The notes under the pieces are model-generated. The model worked only from the letters and a program-made list of their open reading frames with translations, searched no databases and was not told the origin of the DNA. A program made the translations under genes and the position numbers. Positions 26,988-38,720 of a stretch of 64,000 nucleotides of DNA are shown here, piece by piece. This DNA comes from Methylocapsa aurea (GTDB lineage Bacteria; Pseudomonadota; Alphaproteobacteria; Rhizobiales; Beijerinckiaceae), in the NCBI RefSeq assembly GCF_000746085.1, contig NZ_KN050804.1, positions 161,064 to 225,063 of the forward strand, read 5' to 3'. The stretch's first letter is position 1, and each line of letters opens with the position of its first letter.

Positions 26988-27869
26988 TTATTTCGCGACT
27001 ACAAGCTTATTGGCCGCCGCGACAACCGCCTTCTTGAACGCGCCTTCGATCGTCACCGCGAAATTGTAATGGGTGTGCGAGAACGGCGCCGAGCGAAATG
27101 GTTTATTGCTGCGCCAACCGACCAGGATCGCGCCGATGGCCGGCTCATGCGCGCCGAGGAGGACGGCGCCGCCGGACGCTCCATCGCCGGTCTCGCAATC
27201 GAAGGAGAACTCCCGCGTCCCTTCCGCGCCGGCCGATAATTGATCGTGCAGCACGCATTTTTCCATCGAAAGCCGGCGCCCATCGCCCCAATCGATATGG
27301 CCGCGGGCGACGAATTCCACCGGCGTGTTCGGCATTGCGGCATCCGCGAGGCCGTAAGGCGTCACGCCGTCAACGGGACGCGTCAGGCGGGCCACCGCCC
27401 AATCGTGAACGGCCTCGATCGCATAAGGATTTGTGCTGCCCGCGACGATGGAGCGAAGATCGATCGGCGTCCGGATCTGCTTGCCGTCGGCCTCGATCAC
27501 AAAGAAGCACGTCTTGGCGCGCGGGGCGCCTTTTTCGTCGTAGAAGACATGCGCGGCCGTCGTCACCAGATCATCGGTGAGCGTCAACTGGCCGGCGCCA
27601 TGGGCGGCGCCGCATTCGATGAGGCCGGAGGCCGAGAACTTGCGCCGAAGCTCCGTCGCGCTAAGCTTGTGCTCCGCCGCGAAATCCTCGACGCTGCGCC
27701 GACTATTTCGGCCGAAGACAACCACCGGGGTGACGTCCGCGTCAGCGAAGACAGGGCGTGAATCCGCGATTTTGCGTTCAAAAAGCGGAACGGCGGAGGC
27801 CTGGGCTGAAAGTCCAAGAAGGAAAACGGAAACGGCGGCGGCGCGCATTCCGCCCTTGTTGAACATCAT
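26988..27869 (-). CDS. Secreted trypsin-like serine protease
   Basis: 293 residues: a signal peptide (AAAVSVFLLGLSAQASA) and a trypsin-like domain with an intact triad, H107 in TTAAHVF, D156 in HDWAVARL and S232 in GDGASGGAV. C86, C121, C205 and C225 may form disulfides. It is probably periplasmic or secreted. The substrate is unknown and there is no PDZ domain, which sets it apart from DegP. AGGAG lies 7 bases before the ATG. The neighbours are unrelated. Confidence 0.85.
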   Translation of the reverse strand: MMFNKGGMRAAAVSVFLLGLSAQASAVPLFERKIADSRPVFADADVTPVVVFGRNSRRSVEDFAAEHKLSATELRRKFSASGLIECGAAHGAGQLTLTDDLVTTAAHVFYDEKGAPRAKTCFFVIEADGKQIRTPIDLRSIVAGSTNPYAIEAVHDWAVARLTRPVDGVTPYGLADAAMPNTPVEFVARGHIDWGDGRRLSMEKCVLHDQLSAGAEGTREFSFDCETGDGASGGAVLLGAHEPAIGAILVGWRSNKPFRSAPFSHTHYNFAVTIEGAFKKAVVAAANKLVVAK

Positions 27870-28385
27870 GAGAATCTCCTGTCCATCCAGCGACGCGAGT
27901 GTAAAGGTGAGCCCAATCGAAATTCAAGCTTGGGAATAATGTATATTTTGCGAATGCGAACAGAAAAAGGCAGGATTGCAGCGAACCCTTGCGCCAGGCG
28001 CAAGCAAGGAGCGCGCCGCGAGTGCGCCGCCTTGACCGTCGTCGGCGGCTAAAGCATGCTCTTAAAAAAGTTAATCGACTTTTTCGATTCCGACATGCTT
28101 GTACTTTTGAATCCGAGCGATCCCTTTTCGATCAGGCGATTTCACCTGATCGGGAAGCGCTTTAGCGCATTTTCGCGCGAAGGGGACACTGCTCCGCGTC
28201 AAGAAAAAGCGACAAGACGACGAGTTGAAGCAGCGTTCTTAAGTCCGCTGAATTTGAAAGCGCTCTGGGCAAATGGGAGCTTGCCATGGCGGCGAGGGTG
28301 AAAAATGGGGCGAAGCCGCCGCGGCCTGCCGCCTGCTGCGGCGAGCCCGTGGCCATGCCTGGCGGCTCTTGTCCTTGAGGCTCCG
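27870..28385. other. Repeat-rich intergenic stretch
   Basis: It holds a hairpin-forming segment at about 28050-28102 (AGCATGC...GACATGCTT), a CGATCAGG...CCTGATCG inverted repeat near 28129-28154 and the degenerate dispersed repeat at 28162-28266. No supported gene. Confidence 0.5.
28162..28266 (+). repeat. Dispersed palindromic repeat, copy 4 (degenerate)
   Basis: The outline TTTAGCGCATTTTCGCGCGAAG, CCGCGTCAAGAAAAAGCGACA and AAAGCGCTCT is kept, but the middle has many changes. It precedes the ZapE-family gene. Confidence 0.6.
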
Positions 28386-29561
28386 GTGACGGGTTCGCTT
28401 CTCAATCGTTATGCCGAAAAACTGAACCGAGGCGACATCGAGCGCGACAAGGGACAAGAACTCGTCCTGCACAAGCTTGAACAGCTGCGCTCCGCTCTCG
28501 CCCACCATCCGTCGGCGCAAAAGTCGCTTCCCCTCGGCTGGTTTTTCGGCGCGAGGCGCAAGGCCGCGCCCTTGCGCGGACTGTATCTTTGGGGGGCGGT
28601 CGGGCGCGGCAAGACGATGTTGATGGATATGTTCTTCGAAGCCGCCCCCGTGCGGCGCAAGCGCCGCGTCCATTTCCATGCTTTCATGGCCGACGTCCAC
28701 GCCCGCGTGCACGCCTGGCGCCAAGACGCCGCGCGCGGCGCGGGAAAAGGCGCCGATCCGATCGGCGCAGTGGCGGACGCGATCGCGGCGCAGGCCTTTC
28801 TCTTATGTTTCGACGAGTTCAACGTCACCGACATTACCGATGCGATGATTCTCGGCCGGCTCTTCGCGGCTTTGTTCGCGCGCGGCGTGATCATCGTGGC
28901 GACCTCCAATGTCGCCCCCGCCGAGCTTTACCGGGATGGCCTCAATCGCGCGCTGTTCCTGCCTTTCATCGATCTGATCGAGGCGCGGATGGACGTCGTC
29001 CGGCTCGACGCCCGCGCCGACTTCCGGCTGGAAAAGCTTCAGGGTCGCGCGGTCTATTACGTGCCGCCGAACCCGAAGTCGGCCGCCGCCCTTACGGCCG
29101 CCTTCAAGGCGCTGACCGGAGCCGAGCGCGGCGCGCCGGCGACGCTCGACGTCCTCGGCCGCGCGGTTCGCCTGCCCGAAGCGCGCGCGAACGTCGCCCG
29201 CGGCTCCTTCGCCGATCTCTGCGGCACGGCGCTCGGCCCGGCGGATTATCTCGCGATCGCGCGGCAATTCCATACCGTAATCGTCGATGCGATTCCGATC
29301 CTCGAAGCGGCGCGGCGCGACGAAGCCCGACGGTTCATCACCTTGATCGATGCGCTCTACGACCGGCATGTGAAATTGATCGCCTCGGCCGAAGCGGAGC
29401 CGGCCGGCCTCTATCTCGGCGCGCAAGGCCGCGAGGCGTTCGAGTTCGAGCGGACCGCTTCGCGCCTCATCGAAATGCGCTCCGTCGCCTATCTTGGCCT
29501 GCCGCATGGCTCCGTCGCCTCGTTTGGTTCGGGCGACGCCAGGGGATTGGTTGAAACCTGA
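28386..29561 (+). CDS. zapE: ZapE/AFG1 family ATPase
   Basis: 391 residues. Walker A GAVGRGKTMLMDMFF, the family-specific RVHFHAFMADVHARVH, Walker B FLLCFDEFNVTD and ATSNVAPAELYRDGLNR identify the AFG1/ZapE family. E. coli ZapE affects the Z-ring, and mitochondrial Afg1 handles respiratory-complex subunits. The homologous start is V28 of the longer frame (GTG 28386, TGSLLNRYAEKL); an ATG at 28305 with GAGGG upstream is possible but adds an unusual leader. mdh follows after 305 bases. Confidence 0.87.
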   Translation: MTGSLLNRYAEKLNRGDIERDKGQELVLHKLEQLRSALAHHPSAQKSLPLGWFFGARRKAAPLRGLYLWGAVGRGKTMLMDMFFEAAPVRRKRRVHFHAFMADVHARVHAWRQDAARGAGKGADPIGAVADAIAAQAFLLCFDEFNVTDITDAMILGRLFAALFARGVIIVATSNVAPAELYRDGLNRALFLPFIDLIEARMDVVRLDARADFRLEKLQGRAVYYVPPNPKSAAALTAAFKALTGAERGAPATLDVLGRAVRLPEARANVARGSFADLCGTALGPADYLAIARQFHTVIVDAIPILEAARRDEARRFITLIDALYDRHVKLIASAEAEPAGLYLGAQGREAFEFERTASRLIEMRSVAYLGLPHGSVASFGSGDARGLVET

Positions 29562-30832
<1,271 letters not shown>

Positions 30833-30943
30833 GTCGGCGCCTTGATTTTGTTTTCGGCCGAGGACTTGCCTGAAACGGACCCCGCCCCGGTATTTTCTAA
30901 TTTATATATTCGTAGCGTTGCCGCCGTCCAAGGGACAGCCGAA

Positions 30944-31153
30944 ATGAGCACTATGATTTCCGAAGTTTACGACGCCTTCCGCTCCGCTGGCGTTCCCGAG
31001 GACAAGGCCAGGGCCCCCGCTGAAGCCTTATCCGAAGACCAACTCGCCACAAAGGCCGACATCGTGAAGCTCGGAAAAGAGCTGCTAGTCATCAAATGGA
31101 TGCTTGGATTGGTCGTCGTCGTGATTCCGCTGATCAAGCCCTTCTTTTCGTAA
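30944..31153 (+). CDS. Short DUF1640-like tail-anchored protein
   Basis: 69 residues. The N-terminal [20 protein letters not shown] followed by [20 protein letters not shown] and a C-terminal membrane helix ([16 protein letters not shown]) matches the short coiled-coil/membrane proteins of the DUF1640 (CCDC90-like) type. The coiled coil is much shorter than in most members, which suggests a shortened paralogue. It sits between mdh and sucC. ATG 30944 is chosen because the upstream frame reads as promoter-like AT-rich sequence. Confidence 0.6.
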   Translation: MSTMISEVYDAFRSAGVPEDKARAPAEALSEDQLATKADIVKLGKELLVIKWMLGLVVVVIPLIKPFFS

Positions 31154-31199
31154 GGTTGAGCGCGCCGCAGCCGTCAACCGCTCTAAAAGAGACATCGAA

Positions 31200-32396
31200 A
31201 TGAACATTCACGAGTATCAAGCCAAGGCCGTCCTCAAGGAATTCGGCGTCCCGGTCTCGCGTGGGGTTGCGGTGTTGAAGGCGAGCGACGCCGGGGCCGC
31301 CGCGAAGGAACTCGGCGGCCCGCTTTGGGTCGTGAAATCGCAGATCCACGCGGGCGGGCGAGGCAAGGGCAAGTTCAAGGAGGCGGAGGCCGGCGAAAAG
31401 GGGGGCGTGCGGCTCGCCAAATCGGTCAAGGAAGTCGAGAGTTTCGTCGCGCAAATGCTCGGCAAGACCTTGGTGACCGCACAGACCGGCCCGGCCGGCA
31501 AGCAGGTCAATCGGATCTATCTCGAAGAAGGCGCCAATATAGCGAAGGAATTTTATCTTTCGCTTCTTGTCGACCGATCGACAAGCCGCGTCGCTTTCGT
31601 CGTTTCGACCGAAGGCGGCATGGAGATCGAGGAAGTCGCGCATCACGCGTCGGACAAAATCGTTACGTTTTCGGTCGATCCGGTCACCGGCGCACTGCCG
31701 CATCACGGGCGGATCGTCGCCAAGACCTTGGGCCTTGCCGGCGACCTCGCCGATCAGGCGGAGGCGCTGACCGCGCGGCTTTATGCGGCCTTCGTCGCCA
31801 AGGACATGGCGATGCTCGAAATCAATCCGCTCATCGTCTCGGCGGAGGGGCGGCTCAAATGCCTCGACGCCAAGATTTCCTTCGACGCCAACGCGCTCTA
31901 TCGGCATCCCGAGATCCTCGCCCTGCGCGACGAGACCGAGGAGGACCCCAAGGAAATCGAAGCCTCGAAACATGATCTCAGCTATGTCGCGCTCGATGGC
32001 GCGATCGGCTGCATGGTGAACGGCGCCGGTCTCGCCATGGCGACGATGGACATCATCAAGCTCTATGGCGCCGAGCCCGCGAATTTCCTCGATGTCGGCG
32101 GCGGCGCCACCAAGGACAAAGTGTCGGCGGCGTTCAAGATCATCACCGCCGACCCGCAGGTCAAAGGCATTCTCGTCAACATCTTCGGCGGGATCATGAA
32201 ATGCGACGTGATCGCCGAAGGCGTGATCGCGGCGGTGAAGGAGGTCGGCCTCGAAGTGCCCCTCGTCGTGCGGCTCGAGGGCACCAATGTGGACATCGGC
32301 AAGAAGATCATCGCCGACTCCCGGCTCAACGTCATCTCGGCCGACGACCTCGACGACGCCGCGCAAAAAATCGTCAATGCGGTTGGGAAGGCCTGA
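31200..32396 (+). CDS. sucC: Succinyl-CoA synthetase beta subunit
   Basis: 398 residues, the standard length. ATP-grasp N-terminus [20 protein letters not shown], the [11 protein letters not shown] loop, then [17 protein letters not shown] and the C-terminal [15 protein letters not shown]. With SucD it interconverts succinyl-CoA and succinate with formation of ATP or GTP. It is followed by sucD with only 4 bases between. Confidence 0.95.
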   Translation: MNIHEYQAKAVLKEFGVPVSRGVAVLKASDAGAAAKELGGPLWVVKSQIHAGGRGKGKFKEAEAGEKGGVRLAKSVKEVESFVAQMLGKTLVTAQTGPAGKQVNRIYLEEGANIAKEFYLSLLVDRSTSRVAFVVSTEGGMEIEEVAHHASDKIVTFSVDPVTGALPHHGRIVAKTLGLAGDLADQAEALTARLYAAFVAKDMAMLEINPLIVSAEGRLKCLDAKISFDANALYRHPEILALRDETEEDPKEIEASKHDLSYVALDGAIGCMVNGAGLAMATMDIIKLYGAEPANFLDVGGGATKDKVSAAFKIITADPQVKGILVNIFGGIMKCDVIAEGVIAAVKEVGLEVPLVVRLEGTNVDIGKKIIADSRLNVISADDLDDAAQKIVNAVGKA

Positions 32397-32400
32397 ACGA

Positions 32401-33285
32401 ATGTCTATTCTCATCACGAAAGAGACAAAGGTCATCTGCCAAGGCTTTACCGGCAAGAACGGCACCTTCCACTCCGAACAGGCTATAGCCTATGGCACTT
32501 TCATGGTCGGCGGCACCTCGCCCGGCAAGGGCGGCGCAACCCATCTCGGCCTACCGGTCTTCGACACCGTGCTCGAGGCGCGGGCGGCGACCGGGGCCGA
32601 CGCCACGGTCATCTATGTTCCGCCGCCCGGCGCGGCCGACGCGATTTGCGAGGCGATCGACGCTGAAATTCCGCTGATCGTCTGCATCACCGAGGGGATT
32701 CCAGTCCAGGACATGATCAAGGTCAAGCGTGCGCTTTCCGGTTCGAAATCGCGCCTGATCGGGCCGAACTGCCCTGGCGTCATGACCGCCGGCGAAAGCA
32801 AGATCGGCATCATGCCCGGCAATATCTTCAAAAAGGGCTCTGTCGGCATCGTGTCGCGCTCGGGAACCTTGACCTACGAGGCCGTCTTTCAAACCACCCG
32901 CGAGGGCCTTGGCCAGACAACCGCCGTCGGGATCGGCGGCGATCCGGTAAAAGGCGCCGAATTCATCGACATGCTTGAATTGTTTTTGGGCGACCCCGAC
33001 ACCACGTCGATCATCATGATCGGCGAGATCGGCGGCGGCGCCGAGGAGGATGCGGCGCAATTCATCATCGACGAAGCCAAGCGCGGCCGCAAGAAGCCAA
33101 CGGTCGGCTTCATTGCCGGCCGCACCGCCCCGTCCGGCCGGCGCATGGGCCACGCAGGCGCCATTATCGCCGGCGGGAAAGGCGGCGCCGAGGGCAAGAT
33201 CGCCGCATTGGAGGCCGCCGGCATTCGCGTATCGGCTTCGCCGGCAAGGCTTGGAAAGACGCTCGCCGAACTCTTGAAAAGCTGA
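32401..33285 (+). CDS. sucD: Succinyl-CoA synthetase alpha subunit
   Basis: 294 residues. It has CoA-binding [38 protein letters not shown] and the phosphohistidine in [13 protein letters not shown]. It binds CoA and carries the phospho-intermediate. ATG 32401 follows directly after the sucC stop. After this gene the cluster is interrupted by a 430-base repeat-bearing gap before sucA. Confidence 0.95.
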   Translation: MSILITKETKVICQGFTGKNGTFHSEQAIAYGTFMVGGTSPGKGGATHLGLPVFDTVLEARAATGADATVIYVPPPGAADAICEAIDAEIPLIVCITEGIPVQDMIKVKRALSGSKSRLIGPNCPGVMTAGESKIGIMPGNIFKKGSVGIVSRSGTLTYEAVFQTTREGLGQTTAVGIGGDPVKGAEFIDMLELFLGDPDTTSIIMIGEIGGGAEEDAAQFIIDEAKRGRKKPTVGFIAGRTAPSGRRMGHAGAIIAGGKGGAEGKIAALEAAGIRVSASPARLGKTLAELLKS

Positions 33286-33486
33286 AACGAGACAGATTCA
33301 ACGACGCGACAAAGCTTATGGTCGAGGCAAAAGGGCGAATAACGCAGGCTTGAATTCTCGCGATAACCTATTGCTGCTAAGCAAAGATTCCGCATCGGCA
33401 AGCGAGGCGATCTTGCCTGGATTTATTGATTGCGCATCGTTTCCCACGAAAATCATCGGCTGCTTTGCAGAGATGACGATGAGGCG

Positions 33487-33585
33487 GGGCTTTCGAACGA
33501 AGCGCGCCTTTGTCCGCAACAAGAAAATGCGACAGGACCAGGATTTTTGGCGCCGCTTTCCAATCGCCCCCGATTGGAAAAGCGT
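33487..33585 (+). repeat. Dispersed palindromic repeat, copy 5 (degenerate)
   Basis: The order GGGGCTTTCGAACGAAGCG, AAGAAAATGCGACAGGACCA, GCCGCTTTCCAATCG, GATTGGAAAAGCG follows the family layout. The ends are worn. Confidence 0.5.
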
Positions 33586-33666
33586 GGAAACATGACCCCA
33601 AGACCATGCCGCCAAGACGTTGCGGACTTTTGCGCAAGGTCATGCGTTAAGCCAAACAAAATAAGA

Positions 33667-33697
33667 GCATGATCGACTCCAAGTCATGCGATCATGC
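33667..33697 (+). promoter_or_regulatory. Perfect hairpin in the sucA leader
   Basis: GCATGATCG (33667-33675) and CGATCATGC (33689-33697) pair over nine bases. The right arm covers an ATG at 33694 that is in frame with sucA, so translation more likely begins at the downstream ATG 33718. It resembles the GCATGAT repeat type seen at 9719 and 41433. A regulatory role is only possible. Confidence 0.5.
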
Positions 33698-33717
33698 GAG
33701 CTTTGATGGAGATGACG

Positions 33718-36700
33718 ATGGCCCGCCAGGATTCGAATGGCGCAATGAATGGTTCGGGAGGCGCGAATGCTCCGCGTTCGGATCCCAACGCCAATTTCGC
33801 GCGGACGTCGTTTCTCTATGGCGGCAACGCCGCCTATGTCGAGCAGCTCCAGGACGCCTATCTGCGCGATCCGGCTTCCGTCGACCCCGAGTGGCGCGCC
33901 TTTTTCGAGCGCTTGAGCGACGATGGCGCCGCGATCGAACGCAGCGCGCATGGACCGCGATGGAAGACGCCAGGCTGGCCGATCGCCGCCAATGGCGAAC
34001 TCGTCTCGGCGCTCGACGGCGATTGGCCGGCCGCCGAAAAACCGGGCGCCGCCAGGGGAGAAGGCAAAGCGGAGGGTAAACCGCAGGCCAAGGATGCGGG
34101 AAAGCCCAGCGAGGCCGGCCAGCTGTCTCCAGCGGATTTGCGCCGCGCGACGCGCGATTCGGTGCGCGCCCTGATGATGATCCGGGCCTATCGCATGCGC
34201 GGCCATCTTCACGCCAATCTGGACCCGCTCGGCCTCGAGCCGCAAAAGGATCACGAGGAGCTGCATCCGGCGACCTATGGCTTCACCGAGTCGGATTACG
34301 ACCGCAAGATATTCATCGACAATGTCCTCGGGCTTGAATTCGCGACCGTTCGCGAAATGCTGCAGATCCTGCGCCGCACCTATTGCGACACGATCGGCTT
34401 CGAGTTCATGCATATGTCCGATCCGGCCGAAAAGGCCTGGATGCAGGAGCGGATCGAAGGCCCCGGCAAGGAGATCAGCTTCACCCGGGAAGGCAAGCGC
34501 GCGATTTTATACAAGCTGGTCGAGGCCGAGGGATTCGAGAAGTTTCTCGACGTCAAATATACCGGCACTAAACGCTTCGGCCTCGACGGCGGCGAGGCCA
34601 TGGTCCCTGCCTTGGAGCAGATCATCAAGCGCGGCGGCGCGCTCGGCGTCGGCGATATCGTGCTCGGCATGGCCCATCGCGGCCGCCTCAATGTCCTCTC
34701 CCAGGTCATGGGCAAGCCGCATCGCGCGATTTTCCATGAATTCAAGGGCGGCTCCTTCACGCCGGAAGACGTCGAGGGGTCGGGCGACGTCAAATATCAT
34801 CTCGGCGCCTCTTCCGACCGCGACTTCGACCATAACAAGGTCCATCTCTCGCTGACCGCGAACCCCTCGCACCTCGAGATCGTCGATCCCGTGGTCCTCG
34901 GCAAGGTCCGCGCCAAACAGGACCAGTTGCAGGACGTCGTCGAGCGGACCAAGGTGCTGCCGCTGCTGATCCACGGCGACGCGGCCTTCGCGGGACAGGG
35001 CGTGATCGCCGAATGTTTCGGCCTGTCCGGCCTGAAAGGATATCGGACCGGCGGCTCGATCCATTTCATCATCAACAATCAGATCGGGTTCACCACCGCG
35101 CCGCGCTATTCGCGATCCTCGCCCTATCCCTCGGACACCGCGAAAATGATCGAGGCGCCGATCATTCACGTCAATGGCGACGATCCCGAAGCCGTGGTCT
35201 ACGCCGCCAAGATCGCGATCGAGTTCCGGCAGAAATTCCATAAGCCGGTCGTCATCGACATGTTCTGCTATCGCCGCTTCGGTCATAACGAGGGCGACGA
35301 GCCGGCGTTCACCCAGCCGCTCATGTACCAGAAGATCCGTTCACATAAGACGACGCTCGAAATCTATGCCGAGCGGCTTATCGCCGAGGGCCTCCTGACC
35401 GCCGGCGAGATCGTCAAGCTGCAGGCCAATTGGCATCACCATCTCGAGACCGCCTTCGAGGCCAGCCAGTCCTATAAGCCCAACAAGGCGGATTGGCTCG
35501 ATGGCCGCTGGGCCGGCCTCAAGCCGGCGCTCGCGGTCGGCGAGGAGGCGCGGCGCGGCCGCACCGGCGTTGACCGCGCCCGCCTGACCGAGATTGGCCT
35601 CCGCCTCGCCTCCGCTCCCGAAGGCTTCACCCTCCATCGCACCATCGCCCGCCTGCTCGCCAATCGGCGCAAGATGATCGAGACCGGCGAAGGCGTCGAC
35701 TGGGCGATGGGCGAGGCGCTGGCCTTGGGATCCTTGGTCGATGAAGGCCATCAGGTGCGTTTTTCCGGCCAGGACAGCGAGCGCGGAACATTTTCGCAGC
35801 GCCATTCGGTTCTGATCGACCAGGAGACGGAAGCCCGCTACATTCCCCTGAACCATATCCGCGACGGGCAGGCGCATTACGAAGTCATCAATTCGATGCT
35901 GTCGGAGGAGGCCGTGCTCGGATTCGAATATGGCTATTCGCTCGCCGAGCCCAATGCGCTCGTTCTCTGGGAAGCCCAGTTCGGCGATTTCGCCAATGGC
36001 GCGCAGGTGGTTTTCGATCAGTTCATCTCATCGGGCGAGCGCAAATGGCTGCGGATGTCCGGCCTCGTCTGCCTTCTGCCGCATGGCTATGAAGGCCAGG
36101 GGCCGGAACATTCCTCGGCCCGGCTCGAACGCTATCTGCAACTATGCGCCGAAGACAATATGCAGGTCGCCAATTGCACGACGCCCGCGAATTATTTCCA
36201 TGTCCTGCGGCGGCAGTTGAAGCGCGACATCCGCAAGCCGCTCATCCTCATGACGCCGAAATCGCTGCTGCGCCACAAGCACGCGGTCTCGAGGCTCGAC
36301 GAGATGGCGGAAGGCGAATTCTTCCATCGCATTCTGGCCGATGACGCCGAACGTTCGAACCCTCAGCCGATGAAGCTGGTCGAGGACGCGAAGATGCGCC
36401 GGGTGGTGCTTTGCACCGGCAAGGTCTATTACGATCTTTACGACGACCGCCAAAAGCGCGGCCTCGACGATGTTTATCTCTTGCGCGTCGAGCAGCTTTA
36501 TCCCTTCCCGCTGAAGGCGCTCGTCGCGGCCCTGTCCCGGTTCAAGCAGGCCGATGTGATTTGGTGTCAGGAAGAACCGAAGAACATGGGGGCCTGGGGT
36601 TTCGTCGAGCCCTATCTCGAATGGGTGCTCGGCCAAACCGGCGGCAGGGTCAGGCGTCCGCGCTATGCCGGCAGGCCCGCCTCCGCCGCGACCGCGACCG

Positions 36701-36762
36701 GATTGATGTCGAAACATCTCGCTCAACTTAAGACGTTCCTGGACGAGGTTTTCGCCCGCTAG
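33718..36762 (+). CDS. sucA: 2-oxoglutarate dehydrogenase E1 component
   Basis: 1014 residues, close to the family's usual length. The N-terminal TSFLYGGNAAYVEQLQDAYL segment docks to E2. The thiamine diphosphate part has GMAHRGRLNVL, HGDAAFAGQG and NNQIGFTT. The C-terminal transketolase-like part has FGDFANGAQVVFDQFI and CLLPHGYEGQGPEHSSAR. It decarboxylates 2-oxoglutarate. Of ATGs at 33694, 33706, 33712 and 33718 the last is chosen: GGAG lies 6 bases before it and the first is inside a hairpin. Confidence 0.95.
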   Translation: MARQDSNGAMNGSGGANAPRSDPNANFARTSFLYGGNAAYVEQLQDAYLRDPASVDPEWRAFFERLSDDGAAIERSAHGPRWKTPGWPIAANGELVSALDGDWPAAEKPGAARGEGKAEGKPQAKDAGKPSEAGQLSPADLRRATRDSVRALMMIRAYRMRGHLHANLDPLGLEPQKDHEELHPATYGFTESDYDRKIFIDNVLGLEFATVREMLQILRRTYCDTIGFEFMHMSDPAEKAWMQERIEGPGKEISFTREGKRAILYKLVEAEGFEKFLDVKYTGTKRFGLDGGEAMVPALEQIIKRGGALGVGDIVLGMAHRGRLNVLSQVMGKPHRAIFHEFKGGSFTPEDVEGSGDVKYHLGASSDRDFDHNKVHLSLTANPSHLEIVDPVVLGKVRAKQDQLQDVVERTKVLPLLIHGDAAFAGQGVIAECFGLSGLKGYRTGGSIHFIINNQIGFTTAPRYSRSSPYPSDTAKMIEAPIIHVNGDDPEAVVYAAKIAIEFRQKFHKPVVIDMFCYRRFGHNEGDEPAFTQPLMYQKIRSHKTTLEIYAERLIAEGLLTAGEIVKLQANWHHHLETAFEASQSYKPNKADWLDGRWAGLKPALAVGEEARRGRTGVDRARLTEIGLRLASAPEGFTLHRTIARLLANRRKMIETGEGVDWAMGEALALGSLVDEGHQVRFSGQDSERGTFSQRHSVLIDQETEARYIPLNHIRDGQAHYEVINSMLSEEAVLGFEYGYSLAEPNALVLWEAQFGDFANGAQVVFDQFISSGERKWLRMSGLVCLLPHGYEGQGPEHSSARLERYLQLCAEDNMQVANCTTPANYFHVLRRQLKRDIRKPLILMTPKSLLRHKHAVSRLDEMAEGEFFHRILADDAERSNPQPMKLVEDAKMRRVVLCTGKVYYDLYDDRQKRGLDDVYLLRVEQLYPFPLKALVAALSRFKQADVIWCQEEPKNMGAWGFVEPYLEWVLGQTGGRVRRPRYAGRPASAATATGLMSKHLAQLKTFLDEVFAR

Positions 36763-36877
36763 AGCGCTTTCCGATCGAATGGAGTCATTCGATCGATCAG
36801 AAATCGCTCCAGTGTTAAAGAATCTGAGCATATTCTCTTCGAACAGATTGAATCAATCTGTTCGGAATATGCTCTAA
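36763..36877 (+). repeat. Palindromic repeats between sucA and sucB
   Basis: Two hairpins in a row. AGAGCGCTTTC with CGATCGAATGG and a mirrored CATTCGATCG comes first. Then AGCATATTC at about 36827 pairs with GAATATGCT near 36864, with AACAGATTG/CAATCTGTT inside. The ends AGAGC and GCTCTA are those of the wider repeat family. Confidence 0.65.
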
Positions 36878-37018
36878 AGCGCGGATGCCGACGGCCGCGA
36901 GCCTTTCGAGTGATGTCATGCGCTAAAACAATGGGACAGAGCTTTTTTTGACCTGGACGCGCTTGTGCGACCCAAGCAAACTTCTTGAAGCAGCCGCAAG
37001 GCAATGGACGTGACCGAC

Positions 37019-38263
37019 ATGACGACCGAAATCCGAGTTCCGACTTTGGGGGAATCCGTCACCGAAGCGACCGTTGGACGATGGTTCAAGAAGGCGGGCG
37101 ATCAGGTCAAGGCGGACGAGCCGATCGTCGAGCTCGAAACGGACAAGGTCACCCTTGAGGTGAACGCCCCGGCCGCAGGCGTCCTGGCGGAGATCGCCGC
37201 CAAGGATGGCGCGACAGTCGGCGTCGGCGCGCTGCTCGGCCAGATCGCTGAAGGCGCCGCAGCGCCAGGCAAACCTGCCGCCGCAGGACCGATCGCGCCG
37301 CCTGCCGCCCCCGCATCTGAACCAGCGCCGGCCGTCGCGCCGGCCATTGCGGCGCCCTCGACGCCGCCCGCTTCGCCCGCCGCCGCCAAGATCGCCGCCG
37401 ATCATGGCTTTGATCCGGCCCTGGCCGAAGGATCGGGCAAGCGCGGCCAGGTTTTGAAGGGCGATGTCCTCGATTATATCGCCAGACCCCAGGCGCCGGC
37501 TTCAGCGCCCCAGCCGGTTCCCGCTCCGGTTCAGGTCCGCGCCCCCGCGCCGGTTTCGGACGCGGCGCGCGAGGAGCGCATCCCCATGACGCGGCTGCGC
37601 CAGACCATCGCGCGGCGGCTGAAGGAAGCGCAAAACACCGCCGCCATGCTGACGACCTTCAACGAGGTCGACATGACCGAGATCATCGGGTTGCGTGGCA
37701 AATACAAGGATGTGTTTGAGAAAAAGCACGGCTCCAAGCTTGGCTTCATGGGGTTTTTCGTCAAGGCCTGCGTCGGCGCGCTGAAGGAGATTCCGGCGGT
37801 CAACGCCGAGATCGACGGCAATGATCTTATCTACAAGAACTATTACCACCTCGGCATAGCGGTCGGCTCCGACAAGGGCCTTGTCGTGCCGGTTGTGCGC
37901 GACTGTGACCAGCTCGGCCTCGCGGCCATCGAGAAGACCATCGCCAATCTCGGCAAACGCGCGCGAGACGGGCAGCTTAAAATCGAGGAACTGCAGGGCG
38001 GCACTTTCACGATCACCAATGGCGGGATCTACGGTTCGCTGATGTCGACCCCGATTCTCAACGCGCCGCAATCGGGCATTTTGGGCATGCACAAAATTCA
38101 AGAGCGCCCGGTGGTCGTCAACGGCAAGATCGAGATCCGCCCGATGATGTATCTCGCGCTCAGCTACGATCACCGCATTGTCGACGGCAAGGAGGCGGTG
38201 ACGTTTCTCGTCCGCGTCAAGGAGGCGCTGGAAGATCCAGCGCGGCTTGTTTTGGATTTGTGA
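37019..38263 (+). CDS. sucB: 2-oxoglutarate dehydrogenase E2 component (dihydrolipoyl succinyltransferase)
   Basis: 414 residues. The lipoyl domain has the modified lysine in [11 protein letters not shown], about residue 43. An Ala/Pro-rich linker of about 35 residues follows, then a peripheral-subunit-binding domain ([20 protein letters not shown]), a second linker and the catalytic domain ending [19 protein letters not shown] with the active-site histidine. ATG 37019 gives the usual [16 protein letters not shown] 37004 is in frame too. It forms the core of the complex with SucA and Lpd. Confidence 0.94.
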   Translation: MTTEIRVPTLGESVTEATVGRWFKKAGDQVKADEPIVELETDKVTLEVNAPAAGVLAEIAAKDGATVGVGALLGQIAEGAAAPGKPAAAGPIAPPAAPASEPAPAVAPAIAAPSTPPASPAAAKIAADHGFDPALAEGSGKRGQVLKGDVLDYIARPQAPASAPQPVPAPVQVRAPAPVSDAAREERIPMTRLRQTIARRLKEAQNTAAMLTTFNEVDMTEIIGLRGKYKDVFEKKHGSKLGFMGFFVKACVGALKEIPAVNAEIDGNDLIYKNYYHLGIAVGSDKGLVVPVVRDCDQLGLAAIEKTIANLGKRARDGQLKIEELQGGTFTITNGGIYGSLMSTPILNAPQSGILGMHKIQERPVVVNGKIEIRPMMYLALSYDHRIVDGKEAVTFLVRVKEALEDPARLVLDL

Positions 38264-38468
38264 CATCGAAGGCAGCGGGGCAATCTGCGGCGTCTTGGTT
38301 TTGCAAACTGGCGTTTTCTCCGCTGCCTCATGGAGTGATCCCCATATGGTCAGACGGTTGAGCTGTTCTCCACGAGGTTTGGCGCCTCGTCGAAATAGCG
38401 ACCGAGACCACCGTCAAATTTCGTACAATCGGCCCGGACTCCGATTGATCATTTCCGGGAATAGTAGG

Positions 38469-38720
38469 ATGCCGACAGTAGCCATTATAGATGGCGTGAA
38501 AATCCAGTTCTTTTTCGACGAACACCCACCGCCGCATTTCCACGCTGTTTTTGCTGAATTTGTGGCGCAGATCCAAATTGATCCTCCGAAGGTCTTGCGC
38601 GGATCGCTGCCACCAACGAAGTTTGCAGCGGTGCTTGCCTGGGCGGCGAGGAATCGAGACGAGTTGATGTGCGCTTGGGCTGCTCTCGCAACCGGACAGA
38701 AGCCAACGAGGCTGCAATGA
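38469..38720 (+). CDS. DUF4160 family protein
   Basis: 83 residues with the whole DUF4160 pattern: MPTVAIIDGVKIQFFFDEH, PPHFHAVFAEF, and PPTKFAAVLAWAARNRDEL. The histidines of EHPPPHFH are conserved in the family. The function is unknown. It overlaps the next gene (DUF2442) by 4 bases (ATGA), and such pairs are frequent across bacteria and often suspected to be toxin-antitoxin-like. It lies between sucB and lpd, which are normally adjacent or separated by unrelated short genes. Confidence 0.85.
   Translation: MPTVAIIDGVKIQFFFDEHPPPHFHAVFAEFVAQIQIDPPKVLRGSLPPTKFAAVLAWAARNRDELMCAWAALATGQKPTRLQ

Larger units (their letters stand above)
33286..33717. other. sucD-sucA intergenic region
   Basis: Contains the degenerate dispersed repeat at 33487-33585 and a perfect hairpin at 33667-33697. 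No gene. Because of its length, sucA probably has its own promoter here, though none is clear. Confidence 0.5.
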
